Source: Echinimonas agarilytica (GTDB lineage: Bacteria; Pseudomonadota; Gammaproteobacteria; Enterobacterales; Neiellaceae). From it: DNA of 64,000 nt. The notes beneath the pieces are model-generated. The model made no database searches. It was not told the DNA's origin and was given only the letters and a program-made list of their open reading frames with translations. Position numbers and translations under genes: made by a program. Shown here one piece after another: positions 47,784 to 56,933 of this stretch. Location: positions 124,001 to 188,000 of the forward strand of contig NZ_JAMQGP010000009.1 in the NCBI RefSeq assembly GCF_023703465.1. The letters run 5' to 3'. Within the stretch, counting starts at the first letter, position 1. Each line of letters begins with the position of its first letter.

Positions 47784-48128
47784 TTAACGAGCGATTTGCT
47801 CTGCACGTTCCAACACCCGTTCAACTAACCCTTGCTTCAACACATCGATCCACATGCCATCACTAAAGCGTTCGACTATGTTGATATGCGTGAGGATGGA
47901 ACGAATGGCGATATCGTCGGCACTTTCCAAATGATTGATATAATGTTGCGTTTCACCGGGATCGTAAGACGGATTGCTCCATACTGGCGTGAGCAGTTTC
48001 GCCATAAACTCAACAATATTGGGTGGGTAATTAATAGTGCCGCGTTTGGGCACAATAACATCAGCAAGTGCATTCACTGCATGATCATATTCGATCTTGA
48101 GATCTTCAACATCTGCTTTCGTAAACAT
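47784..48128 (-). CDS. Hypothetical protein, DUF6508-like
   Basis: About 114 residues from the chosen ATG at 48128 (MFTKADVEDL); the open frame continues to 48239, overlapping the upstream gene. The C-terminal half ILTHINIVERFSDGMW followed by GLVERVLERAEQI resembles the end of DUF6508 proteins (an R/E-RF-x-DG-x-W pattern), recalled from memory and not searched. No signal peptide or catalytic motif is visible. It is the second gene of a two-gene unit with the 97-residue protein upstream and is probably translated by coupling. An alternative start is 48149. Function unknown. Confidence 0.6.
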   Translation of the reverse strand: MFTKADVEDLKIEYDHAVNALADVIVPKRGTINYPPNIVEFMAKLLTPVWSNPSYDPGETQHYINHLESADDIAIRSILTHINIVERFSDGMWIDVLKQGLVERVLERAEQIAR

Positions 48129-48141
48129 GAGGTTGCTCGCC

Positions 48142-48435
48142 TTACCCATTGCCTTGCTGAACCAACGCCAGCAGTTGTTTTTGTGTACTCGGAATAATGA
48201 CCACCTCTTGAAAGTCACTATCGAGAAGATAATTTTCACCTTTGGGAGTAACTTTATACATAATCAAGTCATCGCGAGTGAGCTCTGTTTTGTGAGTGAG
48301 TAATCCAAGCTCGAAAAAGGTTTTATAGTCCAAATTGTAAATTTGAATAAAGTCGCTTAAAGCAACAAAACCAGCTGACTTTTTTCGCGCAATCCAGTGA
48401 CTTCGCTCTGCAATAAAATCTTTAGATAAATTCAT
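48142..48435 (-). CDS. Hypothetical protein, 97 aa, possible winged-helix end
   Basis: A small soluble protein that I do not recognise. The middle LSDFIQIYNLDYKTFFELGLLT and YKVTPKGENYLL (wing-like, as in small winged-helix proteins) suggest a DNA-binding-like fold, but this is weak. GAGGG lies 5 nt before the ATG, a good ribosome site. It precedes the DUF6508-like gene on the same strand and an imperfectly spaced inverted repeat lies just upstream. It could be a regulator or half of a two-gene module; no further claim is justified. Confidence 0.6.
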   Translation of the reverse strand: MNLSKDFIAERSHWIARKKSAGFVALSDFIQIYNLDYKTFFELGLLTHKTELTRDDLIMYKVTPKGENYLLDSDFQEVVIIPSTQKQLLALVQQGNG

Positions 48436-48450
48436 TCATACCCTCAACAC

Positions 48451-48467
48451 AGACCCAATATTGGTCT
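48451..48467. repeat. Short inverted repeat before the 97-aa gene
   Basis: AGACC (48451-48455) and GGTCT (48463-48467) with a 7-nt A/T spacer, 16 nt upstream of the gene start and next to its ribosome site. It could be an operator or an mRNA hairpin. Confidence 0.35.
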
Positions 48468-48703
48468 ACTCATACATATTATTAATGATGGAAGATCCTT
48501 CTCGGTAACCAAATTCTCGACAATCTACACTTTTATGTCATGGCGTTTCTCTGATTAAAATCATGATTGAATAAGTCTTGAAATCGAATTAAATACGTCT
48601 TGGCGACAAGATCAAAAAAATGAAACGTCTACGTCCGTTAATGAGAGGTAGGCTAGCGTGCCCTTCACTCATAAATTTGAGTAAAAGACACGGCATGAGT
48701 GTT

Positions 48704-51700
48704 TTAGGGAAGGGAAATTGAAATGCGACTACCGCTCGGAGTTTTATGCAAATCCACACGGGTTGCAATCTGTTCTTTCATTTCGGTGACATGAGAAATC
48801 ACGCCAATCATGCGGCCGCTCGATTGCAAATCAACCAAGGTTCGAATCGCCAAATCAAGTGATTCTTGATCCAAGCTACCAAAGCCTTCATCAATAAATA
48901 AGGTGTCTAATCGGATACCGCCGGCGTAAGCTTGAACCACATCTGAAACACCCAGTGCCATCGATAACGCTGCCATAAAGCTCTCTCCACCGCTGAGTGT
49001 CGCAACTGAACGAACTTTGGAGGAATACGCATCTTCCACCTCAAGTTCAAGACCCGAAGCTTTATTCCCCTTAGCGCGCTGCTCTTTACGAAGCAATTGA
49101 TAACGCCCCTTACTCATAAGCTGAAGACGCTGGCTTGCAGCCATCAACACATCATCCAACAACACGCTCAGAACAAAGCGCTGCAAACTTATCTTATTAC
49201 CCGTTTTGCCGTTTGCCACAGCGGCTAATGTGCCCACCACACTGTATTCTGTTTCTAACGCGGCAGCCGCTTCGTCGGCCTTCGCCAGTTGCTGATGGGT
49301 TTGCAACAACAATGTATGTCGAGTGTGACGCAACTGCCACTCTTGCTCTGCCGATTTTTGCTTTAAATTCGCCTGAGCTACCGCTTCTTCCAATGATGGC
49401 ACATCTGGCAGTACTAAATATTTGAGGCGCAGTTCGAGCTGTTCCAACTGAATGCGCAGCTGTTGTTTGAGCGTGTCATATTGTTCAACTTCAGCTTGGT
49501 AGGATTGGGATTGTTGCTCAAGCAGCAACGCAGCCTCAAAATCAGCCACCGACTCGAATGCCTGGTTAGCAAGCGCTTCGGCAAAAGATTGATCGCTCTG
49601 CGACTGCGCGCGTTCAGCGTCTGCCAATTGCCCTGCTGCTAGTTTAACCCCCGTTTGAGCCGCAGCAACCGCGTTGGTGGCTTGTTGAAACGCTTGGCTA
49701 AAGGTTGCGATATCGCGCTCCAATGCAGCCGATTCTAGTTCTATTTTGTTTAACTTGGATGTCACATCGGCCAGCGACAGCCTAGGTTGGCCAATTGTTT
49801 TAATCAGTTGCTCGCGCCTACCCACTAGACCATCACAAGTACTTTTGAGCTGTTCGTACGCTGTGCGATCTTCATCGAGTTGAGTCCTTAAAGCCGTTTC
49901 TGATTGCTGCAACGCCGCCAGAGTGTCACGCGTCAAAGCAAGTTGTTCATGTGCTCTGTGCTGTGCTGAAAGCTGTTGTTTGAGCCCTTCAATTTCTTGC
50001 TTGAGCGCATCTGGCGATAAATGAATATCTGCGCCCAATTGATCGTGTAAACGTTGCAACACCATTTGCTTTTGTTTGTATTGCTCGCGTTTCGCTGAAT
50101 ACTGTTCGCGCGCTTGCTGCAAGGCTGACTGCGCTGCTCTATGGTCAGCTTCAGCGGTATCCAGCTCCTGCTCACTGGGCACTGAATGTTCGGACTGCGC
50201 TGGGTTCGGATGCGACACACTACCACATACACTGCACGGTTCATTGGGGCGGAGTGCTTGGGCTAATACCGCAGCCTGACCGCGATGCCAAATTAAGCGG
50301 AGCTCTTGAAGCGATTGCAATTTTGTTTGTTCGGCTACCTTACATTGCGTACCCGTTTGTTTTTGCGCTTCAAACTGTTGATCCAGGGTCGCCAATTCTT
50401 GTTGCGCAGTAGACCATTGTTGGTAGGTGTCCACTGTGACTAGTCGCGCGTCTAACACTTTTTGCGTTTCGAGTTGCCCATCAGACTCTTCTGTGAGTTG
50501 TCTAATCGTTGTATTGGATTGCATCTGTTTTTGTAACAGTGTGTCGAGCTCACCTTTGCGCTGCTGCCCGGTGTCAGTAAGTTGTTTTTTAAGCGCTTCC
50601 GATTTGGCTAGTTCGCTCGTGATCGTATCTAATTCAGTGAGTAGTGGAATACGCTGCTGCAACTGTTCTCGGTCTACTCGTAGAGCCTGTAGCTCCGCAT
50701 CGCGTTCACTGTTTTTGTCATATTCTAATTGAGCTGTTGTAAGCTTCTCGGTACTTTGTTGTAGCGTTGTTTGTTCTTGAGCGAGTTGGCGTGTAGCTTT
50801 GGTTGTTTGCTCATTCGCCAACTTAAGCGCTGCATGGTGAGGTTGAATGCGTTGCGCTTGTGTATGATTGACCAACAGTGATCGGCGATGTTCAATCTCG
50901 TCATGTTGTTGCTGTTGCGTATGTTGTTGGTTCTTTATGTCGTCAAGCTGCTGAAAATCGGCTTGCAATGACATTCCGCGCTGATATTGATTTTGAGTGG
51001 CTACCACATTTTGTGCAGCGCCTTGTTTACGCAATTCAGCTTGTTCTAAATCCGGCTTAACCTGCTCTAACTCAAGTTTTAAGTGCTGATCCGAGTCCAC
51101 ACCAGCGTTGAGCAGAATGCCATCGCGGCGATTGCGGTGCTCACTCACTAGTTTTTCAATGCCCGCAGCTTGAGCTTTGAGCTTATCTTCAATTTTACGG
51201 TAAATATGCGTTTGGAATAATTGGCTGAAAATCTTTTCTCGATCTTTCGAATCTGCCATTAACAATTGCCTGAATTTTCCCTGTGGCAATACCATGACCT
51301 GCCGAAATTGATCCACATTCAAACCAGTGAGTGTTTCTATTTCAGCGGTGGCTTCGGACACCTTCATAGCAACCATCAAGGTTTCAGAGCGTTGCTCATC
51401 CAACCGCCAAAGTTGTGCTTCCGGTTTTTGCGTGGTGAACCCATCCCCATTCTTTTTCTGGCGTTGTTGTTCTGGCACACGCCGAATGCGATATCGTTGA
51501 CCCGCCAATTCAAATTCAAAGGTCACTTCGGTGACCACATCGGCTTGCGCTATATCGCAGCGCATTTGACTGCCTTCTCGCTCATCGCCCGTTGTTTTGC
51601 CGTATAGAGCAAAGCAAATGGCATCTAAGATTGAAGTTTTTCCAGCGCCGGTTGGGCCATTAATTAAAAACAGTGGATGCTGACCAAGCGCAGAAAACTC

Positions 51701-51760
51701 AATGGATTCAGAACCAGCGAATGGCCCAAAAGCGACGACGGTAAGCTTCATCGGTTTCAT
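48704..51760 (-). CDS. sbcC: SbcC, ATPase subunit of the SbcCD nuclease
   Basis: 1018 residues of the Rad50/SMC type. Walker A GPTGAGKT is at 35-42. Two long Gln/Glu-rich coiled coils meet at a zinc hook CSVC near residue 508-511. The signature TLSGGESFMAALSMALG (split) and Walker B LFIDEGFGSLD near 955 close the ATPase. With SbcD it cuts hairpins and blocked DNA ends and limits long palindromes. The ATG overlaps the sbcD stop by 4 nt. Downstream 268 nt (48436-48703) hold the promoter of the small gene pair and no clear terminator. Confidence 0.97.
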   Translation of the reverse strand: MKPMKLTVVAFGPFAGSESIEFSALGQHPLFLINGPTGAGKTSILDAICFALYGKTTGDEREGSQMRCDIAQADVVTEVTFEFELAGQRYRIRRVPEQQRQKKNGDGFTTQKPEAQLWRLDEQRSETLMVAMKVSEATAEIETLTGLNVDQFRQVMVLPQGKFRQLLMADSKDREKIFSQLFQTHIYRKIEDKLKAQAAGIEKLVSEHRNRRDGILLNAGVDSDQHLKLELEQVKPDLEQAELRKQGAAQNVVATQNQYQRGMSLQADFQQLDDIKNQQHTQQQQHDEIEHRRSLLVNHTQAQRIQPHHAALKLANEQTTKATRQLAQEQTTLQQSTEKLTTAQLEYDKNSERDAELQALRVDREQLQQRIPLLTELDTITSELAKSEALKKQLTDTGQQRKGELDTLLQKQMQSNTTIRQLTEESDGQLETQKVLDARLVTVDTYQQWSTAQQELATLDQQFEAQKQTGTQCKVAEQTKLQSLQELRLIWHRGQAAVLAQALRPNEPCSVCGSVSHPNPAQSEHSVPSEQELDTAEADHRAAQSALQQAREQYSAKREQYKQKQMVLQRLHDQLGADIHLSPDALKQEIEGLKQQLSAQHRAHEQLALTRDTLAALQQSETALRTQLDEDRTAYEQLKSTCDGLVGRREQLIKTIGQPRLSLADVTSKLNKIELESAALERDIATFSQAFQQATNAVAAAQTGVKLAAGQLADAERAQSQSDQSFAEALANQAFESVADFEAALLLEQQSQSYQAEVEQYDTLKQQLRIQLEQLELRLKYLVLPDVPSLEEAVAQANLKQKSAEQEWQLRHTRHTLLLQTHQQLAKADEAAAALETEYSVVGTLAAVANGKTGNKISLQRFVLSVLLDDVLMAASQRLQLMSKGRYQLLRKEQRAKGNKASGLELEVEDAYSSKVRSVATLSGGESFMAALSMALGVSDVVQAYAGGIRLDTLFIDEGFGSLDQESLDLAIRTLVDLQSSGRMIGVISHVTEMKEQIATRVDLHKTPSGSRISISLP

Positions 51761-52902
51761 GAGCGATCCTCTGCGTGGTGAATCTCTTCGATGGTTTGCT
51801 GAAGTAGTTCAGTTTGCTGTGGGCTGAGCGACTCACCATTCACTTGCTCAAAGAAATCTCTAAACATCGCAAATTCGCTCTTCGCAAGGTGATCGCGATT
51901 GAGTTCGAGTGTATCGGTTTGTGCCAATAACCCAGTGCGCTCTACGTGCATCACATTGGGGTATACTGATCGTAGTTTGCCCATGGCATCTAAGATGGCG
52001 GTTTTATCAAGTAAGCGAACCATTAAATAGTCATCTCGATGAGTGTCACTCACTCCCACCTCCAGTAAATCAGAAAGTAAGCCCTCGATGATTCTCACGT
52101 CACGTTGCGCGTGCAATGGCAGTAACTCTGTGGTTGCTATGCCCTTTTGATCTAAAGTCACCAAAGTCACCGACTTATTTTGGTGCTGCTCACTGAACGA
52201 ATACTTCAAAATCGAGCCTGAATAGCGAATATGCGGGTAGCCTTTAAATTGCGGCCCATGCAAGTGACCTAAAGCAACGTAGTTAAATGGCTTAAACAAT
52301 TCCGCACTCACATGGTCAGCGCCACCAATACTCAACGGACGTTCCGAATCGGACGACTCTCCGCCAGCGATAAAACAGTGACTTACCACAACCTTGGGCA
52401 GACCTTTGGCATCACTCTGAATCACTTGTTCTAGCAACACCGCCATGGCCTCTTCATGAGTTCGTGCATCACAATCGAACACATCACGCACCGTGGCCGG
52501 ATCCGCATATGGCACGCCATAAAACACAGCGTCAGTGTGCTTACCTTTGATCGTAATAGCTGAGATATTCGCCACCAACGGCCCAACGATGTGCAAACCA
52601 CTTTGTTTAAGCTGCCGCGATGCAAATCCAAGGCGTTCATGTCCATCGTGGTTGCCTGCAATCATAATGACGGGAATGTGGTGCACTTCGATCAATTCGT
52701 GTATCACATCGTCCAATAACTTCACCGCATTGGCGGGTGGTATTGAACGGTCGTAAATGTCACCTGCAACCACCACGGCATCGACACGATGTTCAACGGC
52801 TAAATCGATGATTTGTTGTAGTACATATTGTTGGTCGTCTATAAGCGAAAAGTTATGAAGTTGGCGTCCGAGATGCCAATCTGAGGTGTGCAGGAATTTC
52901 AT
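51757..52902 (-). CDS. sbcD: SbcD, nuclease subunit of SbcCD
   Basis: 381 residues of the Mre11-type metallophosphoesterase family. Metal ligands are in TSDWHLGR (Asp8, His10), AGDIYDR (Asp48), GNHDG (Asn84, His85), SHCF and GHLH. The C-terminal capping region is present and the length is normal. It is the first gene of sbcD-sbcC. The promoter lies in the 158-191 nt shared with the divergent secreted orphan. No LexA box was seen upstream. Confidence 0.97.
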   Translation of the reverse strand: MKFLHTSDWHLGRQLHNFSLIDDQQYVLQQIIDLAVEHRVDAVVVAGDIYDRSIPPANAVKLLDDVIHELIEVHHIPVIMIAGNHDGHERLGFASRQLKQSGLHIVGPLVANISAITIKGKHTDAVFYGVPYADPATVRDVFDCDARTHEEAMAVLLEQVIQSDAKGLPKVVVSHCFIAGGESSDSERPLSIGGADHVSAELFKPFNYVALGHLHGPQFKGYPHIRYSGSILKYSFSEQHQNKSVTLVTLDQKGIATTELLPLHAQRDVRIIEGLLSDLLEVGVSDTHRDDYLMVRLLDKTAILDAMGKLRSVYPNVMHVERTGLLAQTDTLELNRDHLAKSEFAMFRDFFEQVNGESLSPQQTELLQQTIEEIHHAEDRS

Positions 52903-53093
52903 GGGTGAGCCAGCAATGCCATCGAATAGGTGAGAGTCAGGCGAGTATTACAACAGAGTCACCGAATAGCGACAAGCGTGTCTCGACACTAACCATTTAT
53001 AACAGTCCACATTGTTTGCACATTTGATGCGAATTTCGTGCTTATTTACCCGGTAACGTAATGTCACTCGTTCAATATGGATATGACGTTTTC

Positions 53094-53801
53094 ATGATGA
53101 AATCACTTTGCATAACCGTGTGCACTATCGCTTGTTTGCCTTTCAAAGCCTCAACCACACCTGAGACCGGAACATCAACAGTACCAAGGGGACACTTAAA
53201 ATTAAGCATTCAAGCGTGCGATAGCCCAAATAGCGGTACCGTGTCGCAGATCAATCTCTCGGCAAAGCATGGGCATTACGAATACAGCTGCACAGTCAAT
53301 GGCCTTGACCGAAACGATCATGGTTCATGCATCGTTGATCGTGGCCGCTACATTGATCACTCTTTATATCATTCAGAATTAGATTATTTGGCCGTCACAC
53401 ATGACTCCATTGACTCCCTGTGCATTACTAATTTAACGGTCTCAGCGGTGAAATTAGACACGCAAGATGTACCATTTGAAGTGAAAGGCATGAACGAATT
53501 TTGCCTAAATTTATGCGATGCAAAGGGGCTTACTACTCGCGTGTCGATCATTGCCGATGCCAAAGGCCAGTGCGAACAGTGGCAATCGCAACCAACCGAA
53601 AATGCGTTCGGAGTGTTACAGGCGAAGCAGGCGGAATTTGGGCAGCTTTGGCTTGGCGGGCATAGCAAGGCAACCTACGTGAAAGCTGCTTTTAATCCGT
53701 TGTCAGATCATTGGACATCACCCTATTCAGAGGGATTAATCACCGCGCTTAAAAACAATTCAGATACCGACCTGTGCCGCGCCCACACGAGAACACTTTA
53801 G
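53094..53801 (+). CDS. Secreted cysteine-rich hypothetical protein
   Basis: About 235 residues from the ATG at 53094, which starts a plausible signal peptide (MMKSLCITVCTIACLPFKAS). The frame is open to 53061, but that start would bury the signal. The mature part holds eight Cys (for example SIQACDS, YEYSCTV, GSCIVD, FCLNLCD, GQCEQW), an even number that fits four disulfides in the periplasm or outside the cell. No known domain is recognised. Its TAG overlaps the stop of the convergent beta-lactamase gene (53798-53801), so no terminator separates them. Divergent from sbcD. Confidence 0.7.
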   Translation: MMKSLCITVCTIACLPFKASTTPETGTSTVPRGHLKLSIQACDSPNSGTVSQINLSAKHGHYEYSCTVNGLDRNDHGSCIVDRGRYIDHSLYHSELDYLAVTHDSIDSLCITNLTVSAVKLDTQDVPFEVKGMNEFCLNLCDAKGLTTRVSIIADAKGQCEQWQSQPTENAFGVLQAKQAEFGQLWLGGHSKATYVKAAFNPLSDHWTSPYSEGLITALKNNSDTDLCRAHTRTL

Positions 53802-54607
53802 TCGGTAGGCGCAGGTTCAAATTCAACCAGATCTAATGCCGATAAAATCGCATTGCCTAAGTGTTTTCGTTGAGCACCGTCTGATGATTGTTGGATATTA
53901 ATATTAAGCGCGAATGAATAGATTTCATGGTTTTTCTGAACCCAACCAACCCACCAACCAATGTCGGGTTCAGGGGAGCTTGCCCAGCCTGTTTTGGCAT
54001 ACAATAAGCGACCAGGCGCGGTGGGCTGTTGAATGATAGCGGCCACATCTTGCTGAACCTTCACAGGAAATGGCAACTTTAGCTGCGCTAGTTTTGCCAA
54101 GTAATGTGCTTGTTCAATGGCGGATATAGCAACAGGGCCTTGAAGCCAAAATTGATCGATCTCGCTGCCCACTTGGGCATTGCCATATGGAATGGCTTCA
54201 AGCGCATGGCGCATTCGTTGCTTTCCAATACGACGCGCTAACGCTTGGTACACTGGAACATTCGACACAGCAATGGCATCAGCCAAGCCCATATCTTGTT
54301 CCCACACCTTTAAATATTGTGGTTGTCCACCATAGGGCAATTTGTGGTGAACGTCTTTCACCGCTCCCACTGTCAAGCCAATCAAGCTATTCACAATTTT
54401 AAAAGTCGATGCCGGTATAAATCGGGTTTCAGCTCGCGCTAAGTTAAACCCTGAATACTGCTCTCGTTGAACGTCATATAATACGAACGTGCCGTCAAGT
54501 TGGTATTTCTCGAACAGCGCCGCGACACGAGCATCAGCTTGCCAGTTCAACGCTTGTACCGTGGTAGATAACACAATCAACAGTATGCCAACAACGCTTT
54601 TTTTCAT
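53798..54607 (-). CDS. OXA-type class D beta-lactamase
   Basis: 269 residues with a signal peptide ending about residue 19 (VQA). All class D motifs are intact: STFK at 67-70 (nucleophile Ser67 and the Lys that becomes carbamylated), SNV at 115-117, YGN at 141-143, Trp154 and KTG at 205-207. It should acylate and hydrolyse penicillins in the periplasm; carbapenem or cephalosporin activity cannot be read from sequence. There are no integron, insertion-sequence or plasmid marks nearby, so it appears to be a resident chromosomal gene. No BlaR-type regulator is adjacent. A penicillin-binding BlaR sensor domain is excluded because there is no membrane part. Confidence 0.93.
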   Translation of the reverse strand: MKKSVVGILLIVLSTTVQALNWQADARVAALFEKYQLDGTFVLYDVQREQYSGFNLARAETRFIPASTFKIVNSLIGLTVGAVKDVHHKLPYGGQPQYLKVWEQDMGLADAIAVSNVPVYQALARRIGKQRMRHALEAIPYGNAQVGSEIDQFWLQGPVAISAIEQAHYLAKLAQLKLPFPVKVQQDVAAIIQQPTAPGRLLYAKTGWASSPEPDIGWWVGWVQKNHEIYSFALNINIQQSSDGAQRKHLGNAILSALDLVEFEPAPTD

Positions 54608-54631
54608 GGTCTAGCCTTGAGCTTAAATCAT

Positions 54632-54961
54632 TCAAACAAGTGAAAAATAGTACGCTAAAAAACCTAGCCAACTGAGTACTAGTAATGCCCAAGGTACCCA
54701 GTTTTTAGATGCTTCAGGAGAGACAACAACAGATGCTTTAGCGTGTTCTACAGTAACCGCTTGTTCAAGGCCTTTATGCTGCTTGCGTTGTTTATCTCGC
54801 TGACGCGCTTTTGCTTTATGCTGTTTTTTGTATTCAGCAATGCCCTTTTCAATGCCTTGAGCAATCAACTTAGTTTGCTCTTTGGTTTGCCCTGGCCGTT
54901 GAGTAGACTTAGCCGCTTGCATCGCTTCAGATTTCGTTTCTGGAGAGATAGATTTAGACAT
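54632..54961 (-). CDS. DUF2956 family small membrane protein
   Basis: 109 residues. A conserved N-terminal part (ISPETKSEAMQAAKSTQRPGQTKEQTK, read in pieces) is followed by a very basic helix (KKQHKAKARQRDKQRKQHK) and one C-terminal membrane helix (WVPWALLVLSWLGFLAYYF). This pattern matches DUF2956 proteins of marine gammaproteobacteria as I recall them. The N-terminus should be cytoplasmic and could bind acidic partners or nucleic acid. Function is unknown. It lies 24 nt upstream of the beta-lactamase start on the same strand and may share its transcript. Confidence 0.82.
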   Translation of the reverse strand: MSKSISPETKSEAMQAAKSTQRPGQTKEQTKLIAQGIEKGIAEYKKQHKAKARQRDKQRKQHKGLEQAVTVEHAKASVVVSPEASKNWVPWALLVLSWLGFLAYYFSLV

Positions 54962-55148
54962 ATAACCGATACCTATTGAATGTAATGGTCGCTAGCTTAC
55001 ACTTGTTATTGGCAGCGATGCTAGTGCTCCAGTAACGGCGATAATGAAATGTAAAATTCCCGTTGAGAAATTCAATAATTGCTTTTCTCAATACCCAATT
55101 CATGTTTTTATCAGTGGCAGATTGTTATTAAAGTGAACACGTTAGAAC

Positions 55149-55886
55149 ATGATCATCGAAACTCAAACCGTCGACATCGACACACCCACGGGCGTAATGC
55201 GCTGCTATCAATATTCGCCTGTTGCTGAAGGCCAATATCCAGCTATTATTTACTACTCAGAAATCTTTCAACAAACAGCACCCATCGCTCGCGCAGCCGC
55301 TGTCATGGCTGGTCACGGGTTCATCGTGTTGGTCCCAGAAGTATTTCATGAGCTAAACCCCAGAGGTACAGTGCTCGCGTACGACGATAAAGGTAAAGAC
55401 AAAGGCAACGCAGACAAATTTGCCAAACCACTTGAAGACCATGACAGCGATACTGAAGCGATGATTGACTACCTTGACAACCATGCAAAATGTACCGGGC
55501 GCATTGGTACCATGGGGGTTTGTATTGGCGGCCATTTGTCATTCAGAGCCGCACTCAACCCCGCGCTATTATCTGCCTTTTGTTTGTACGCCACCGACAT
55601 CCACTCCAACACGCTGCCCTGCCAAGAAGGCAATGACTCCTATACTCGGGCCGGTGATATCCAAGGAGAGCTTGCCATGATTTGGGGCAAACAGGACCCT
55701 CATGTTCCAACCGAAGGTCGGCAAAAAATATATCAGCAGTTGATTGAGCAAGATGTGAATTTCACTTGGCTTGAAGTCAATGGTCAGCATGCATTCATGC
55801 GCGATGAAGGCGACCGGTACGATCCGGAACTTGCACTCAAAATGTACCTTGATGCAGTTGCCCTGTTCAGGCGCACATTAAACTAA
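55149..55886 (+). CDS. Dienelactone hydrolase family protein
   Basis: 245 residues of the alpha/beta hydrolase fold. The triad is Cys125 (GVCIGGH), Asp183 (KQDPHVP) and His214 (NGQHAFMRDE); Glu38 in YYSEIF corresponds to the Glu that controls the Cys in true dienelactone hydrolases. No signal peptide. Family members open lactones of chloroaromatic pathways or act as general carboxylesterases; no aromatic genes are nearby, so a housekeeping esterase role is more likely. It is a single gene, facing the DUF808 gene, and its stop lies in an 18-bp palindrome. Confidence 0.93.
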   Translation: MIIETQTVDIDTPTGVMRCYQYSPVAEGQYPAIIYYSEIFQQTAPIARAAAVMAGHGFIVLVPEVFHELNPRGTVLAYDDKGKDKGNADKFAKPLEDHDSDTEAMIDYLDNHAKCTGRIGTMGVCIGGHLSFRAALNPALLSAFCLYATDIHSNTLPCQEGNDSYTRAGDIQGELAMIWGKQDPHVPTEGRQKIYQQLIEQDVNFTWLEVNGQHAFMRDEGDRYDPELALKMYLDAVALFRRTLN

Positions 55887-55899
55887 TGGCGCCATTAGT
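55882..55899. repeat. 18-bp perfect palindrome at the dienelactone hydrolase stop
   Basis: ACTAATGGCGCCATTAGT is a perfect dyad covering the TAA at 55884-55886. A second, imperfect hairpin (GGGCA...TGCCC, 55903-55931) follows and covers the stop of the convergent DUF808 gene. Together they probably end both transcripts, although no T run is seen. Confidence 0.5.
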
Positions 55900-55915
55900 C
55901 TTGGGCATTGCTGCG

Positions 55916-56869
55916 CTAGCGCTGCTTGCCCAATATTCTTGCTATCGACGATATTATTGATACAACCGCCATGGTCAGCGCTCCGGCCAAAATTCCCACT
56001 ACGGCATTGGTTATTACAGGCATCACACTGCTCAGTACCGAGCCTATATTTGAAATAGAGGCGGCATTGTGATCAATATGGTGTGCCACATCCGCAATCA
56101 TAGGAATACCATGAACCAATATCCCACCGCCCACTAAAAACATCGCCGCGGTGCCAACTATCACCAAAAACTTCATGAGCTTAGGGGCAAATACAATGAG
56201 TCCACGCCCCAACCACTTCTGTAACGATGCATCGCCCTTTTGGTTCGCTTTTGCGAGCAAATAGAACCCTGCGTCGTCTAACTTAACAATTCCGGCAACC
56301 AAGCCATACACACCAATAGTCATGGCGATTGCGATACTGGCCACCACCAATATTTGAGTGACAAATACGCTGTCTGCCACAGTGCCTAGGGAGATCACGA
56401 TGATCTCCGCCGACAAAATGAAATCCGTTCGGATTGCGCCTTTGATTTTTTGCTTTTCCATTGCAACAAGGTCAACATCTTGATCTGAATTTGCCTTAAG
56501 ACGCTGCAATTGTTGTTCATGTTCAGTACTGGCATGAAACCACTTATGAAACACCTTTTCGAAGCCTTCAAAACATAAAAACAGCCCCCCAGCGAGAAGC
56601 AATAGCGTGATGGCAACGGGTAAAAATAAGCTCAGGAGTAACGCCAACGGCACCAAGATAAGCTTATTGAGAAACGACCCTTTAGCCACCGCCCACACCA
56701 CAGGGATCTCGCGCTCGGCTTTGACTCCCGACACTTGTTGTGCATTCAGCGCTAAGTCGTCACCTAAAACGCCGGCTGTTTTTTTTGCCGCGACCTTGGT
56801 CATCAGCGCCACGTCATCGAGCACCGCAGCAATGTCATCCAGTAAAGCAATCAGGCTCAATCCAGCCAT
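55916..56869 (-). CDS. DUF808 family inner-membrane protein (YedI-like)
   Basis: 317 residues with about six to eight membrane helices. The N-terminus LSLIALLDDIAAVLDDVA and TKVAAKKTAGVLGDDLA are hallmarks of the DUF808/YedI family. Further helices lie at LILVPLALLLSLFLPVAITLLLL (read in parts), FLVIVGTAAMFLVGGGILVHG and at the C-terminus. Physiological role is unknown; it may be a transporter-like or structural membrane protein. Lone gene, convergent with the dienelactone hydrolase gene. Confidence 0.92.
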   Translation of the reverse strand: MAGLSLIALLDDIAAVLDDVALMTKVAAKKTAGVLGDDLALNAQQVSGVKAEREIPVVWAVAKGSFLNKLILVPLALLLSLFLPVAITLLLLAGGLFLCFEGFEKVFHKWFHASTEHEQQLQRLKANSDQDVDLVAMEKQKIKGAIRTDFILSAEIIVISLGTVADSVFVTQILVVASIAIAMTIGVYGLVAGIVKLDDAGFYLLAKANQKGDASLQKWLGRGLIVFAPKLMKFLVIVGTAAMFLVGGGILVHGIPMIADVAHHIDHNAASISNIGSVLSSVMPVITNAVVGILAGALTMAVVSIISSIARILGKQR

Positions 56870-56933
56870 GGTACATCCCTATTTGTAGTTATAGTGGTCG
56901 TGAATGTGGTCAATACAACATGTCGCAATACGG

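Noticed and set aside
53046-53056. TTACC-C-GGTAA dyad upstream of the secreted orphan
   Set aside because: Eleven bases with one central base; too short to call an operator and without a second copy nearby.
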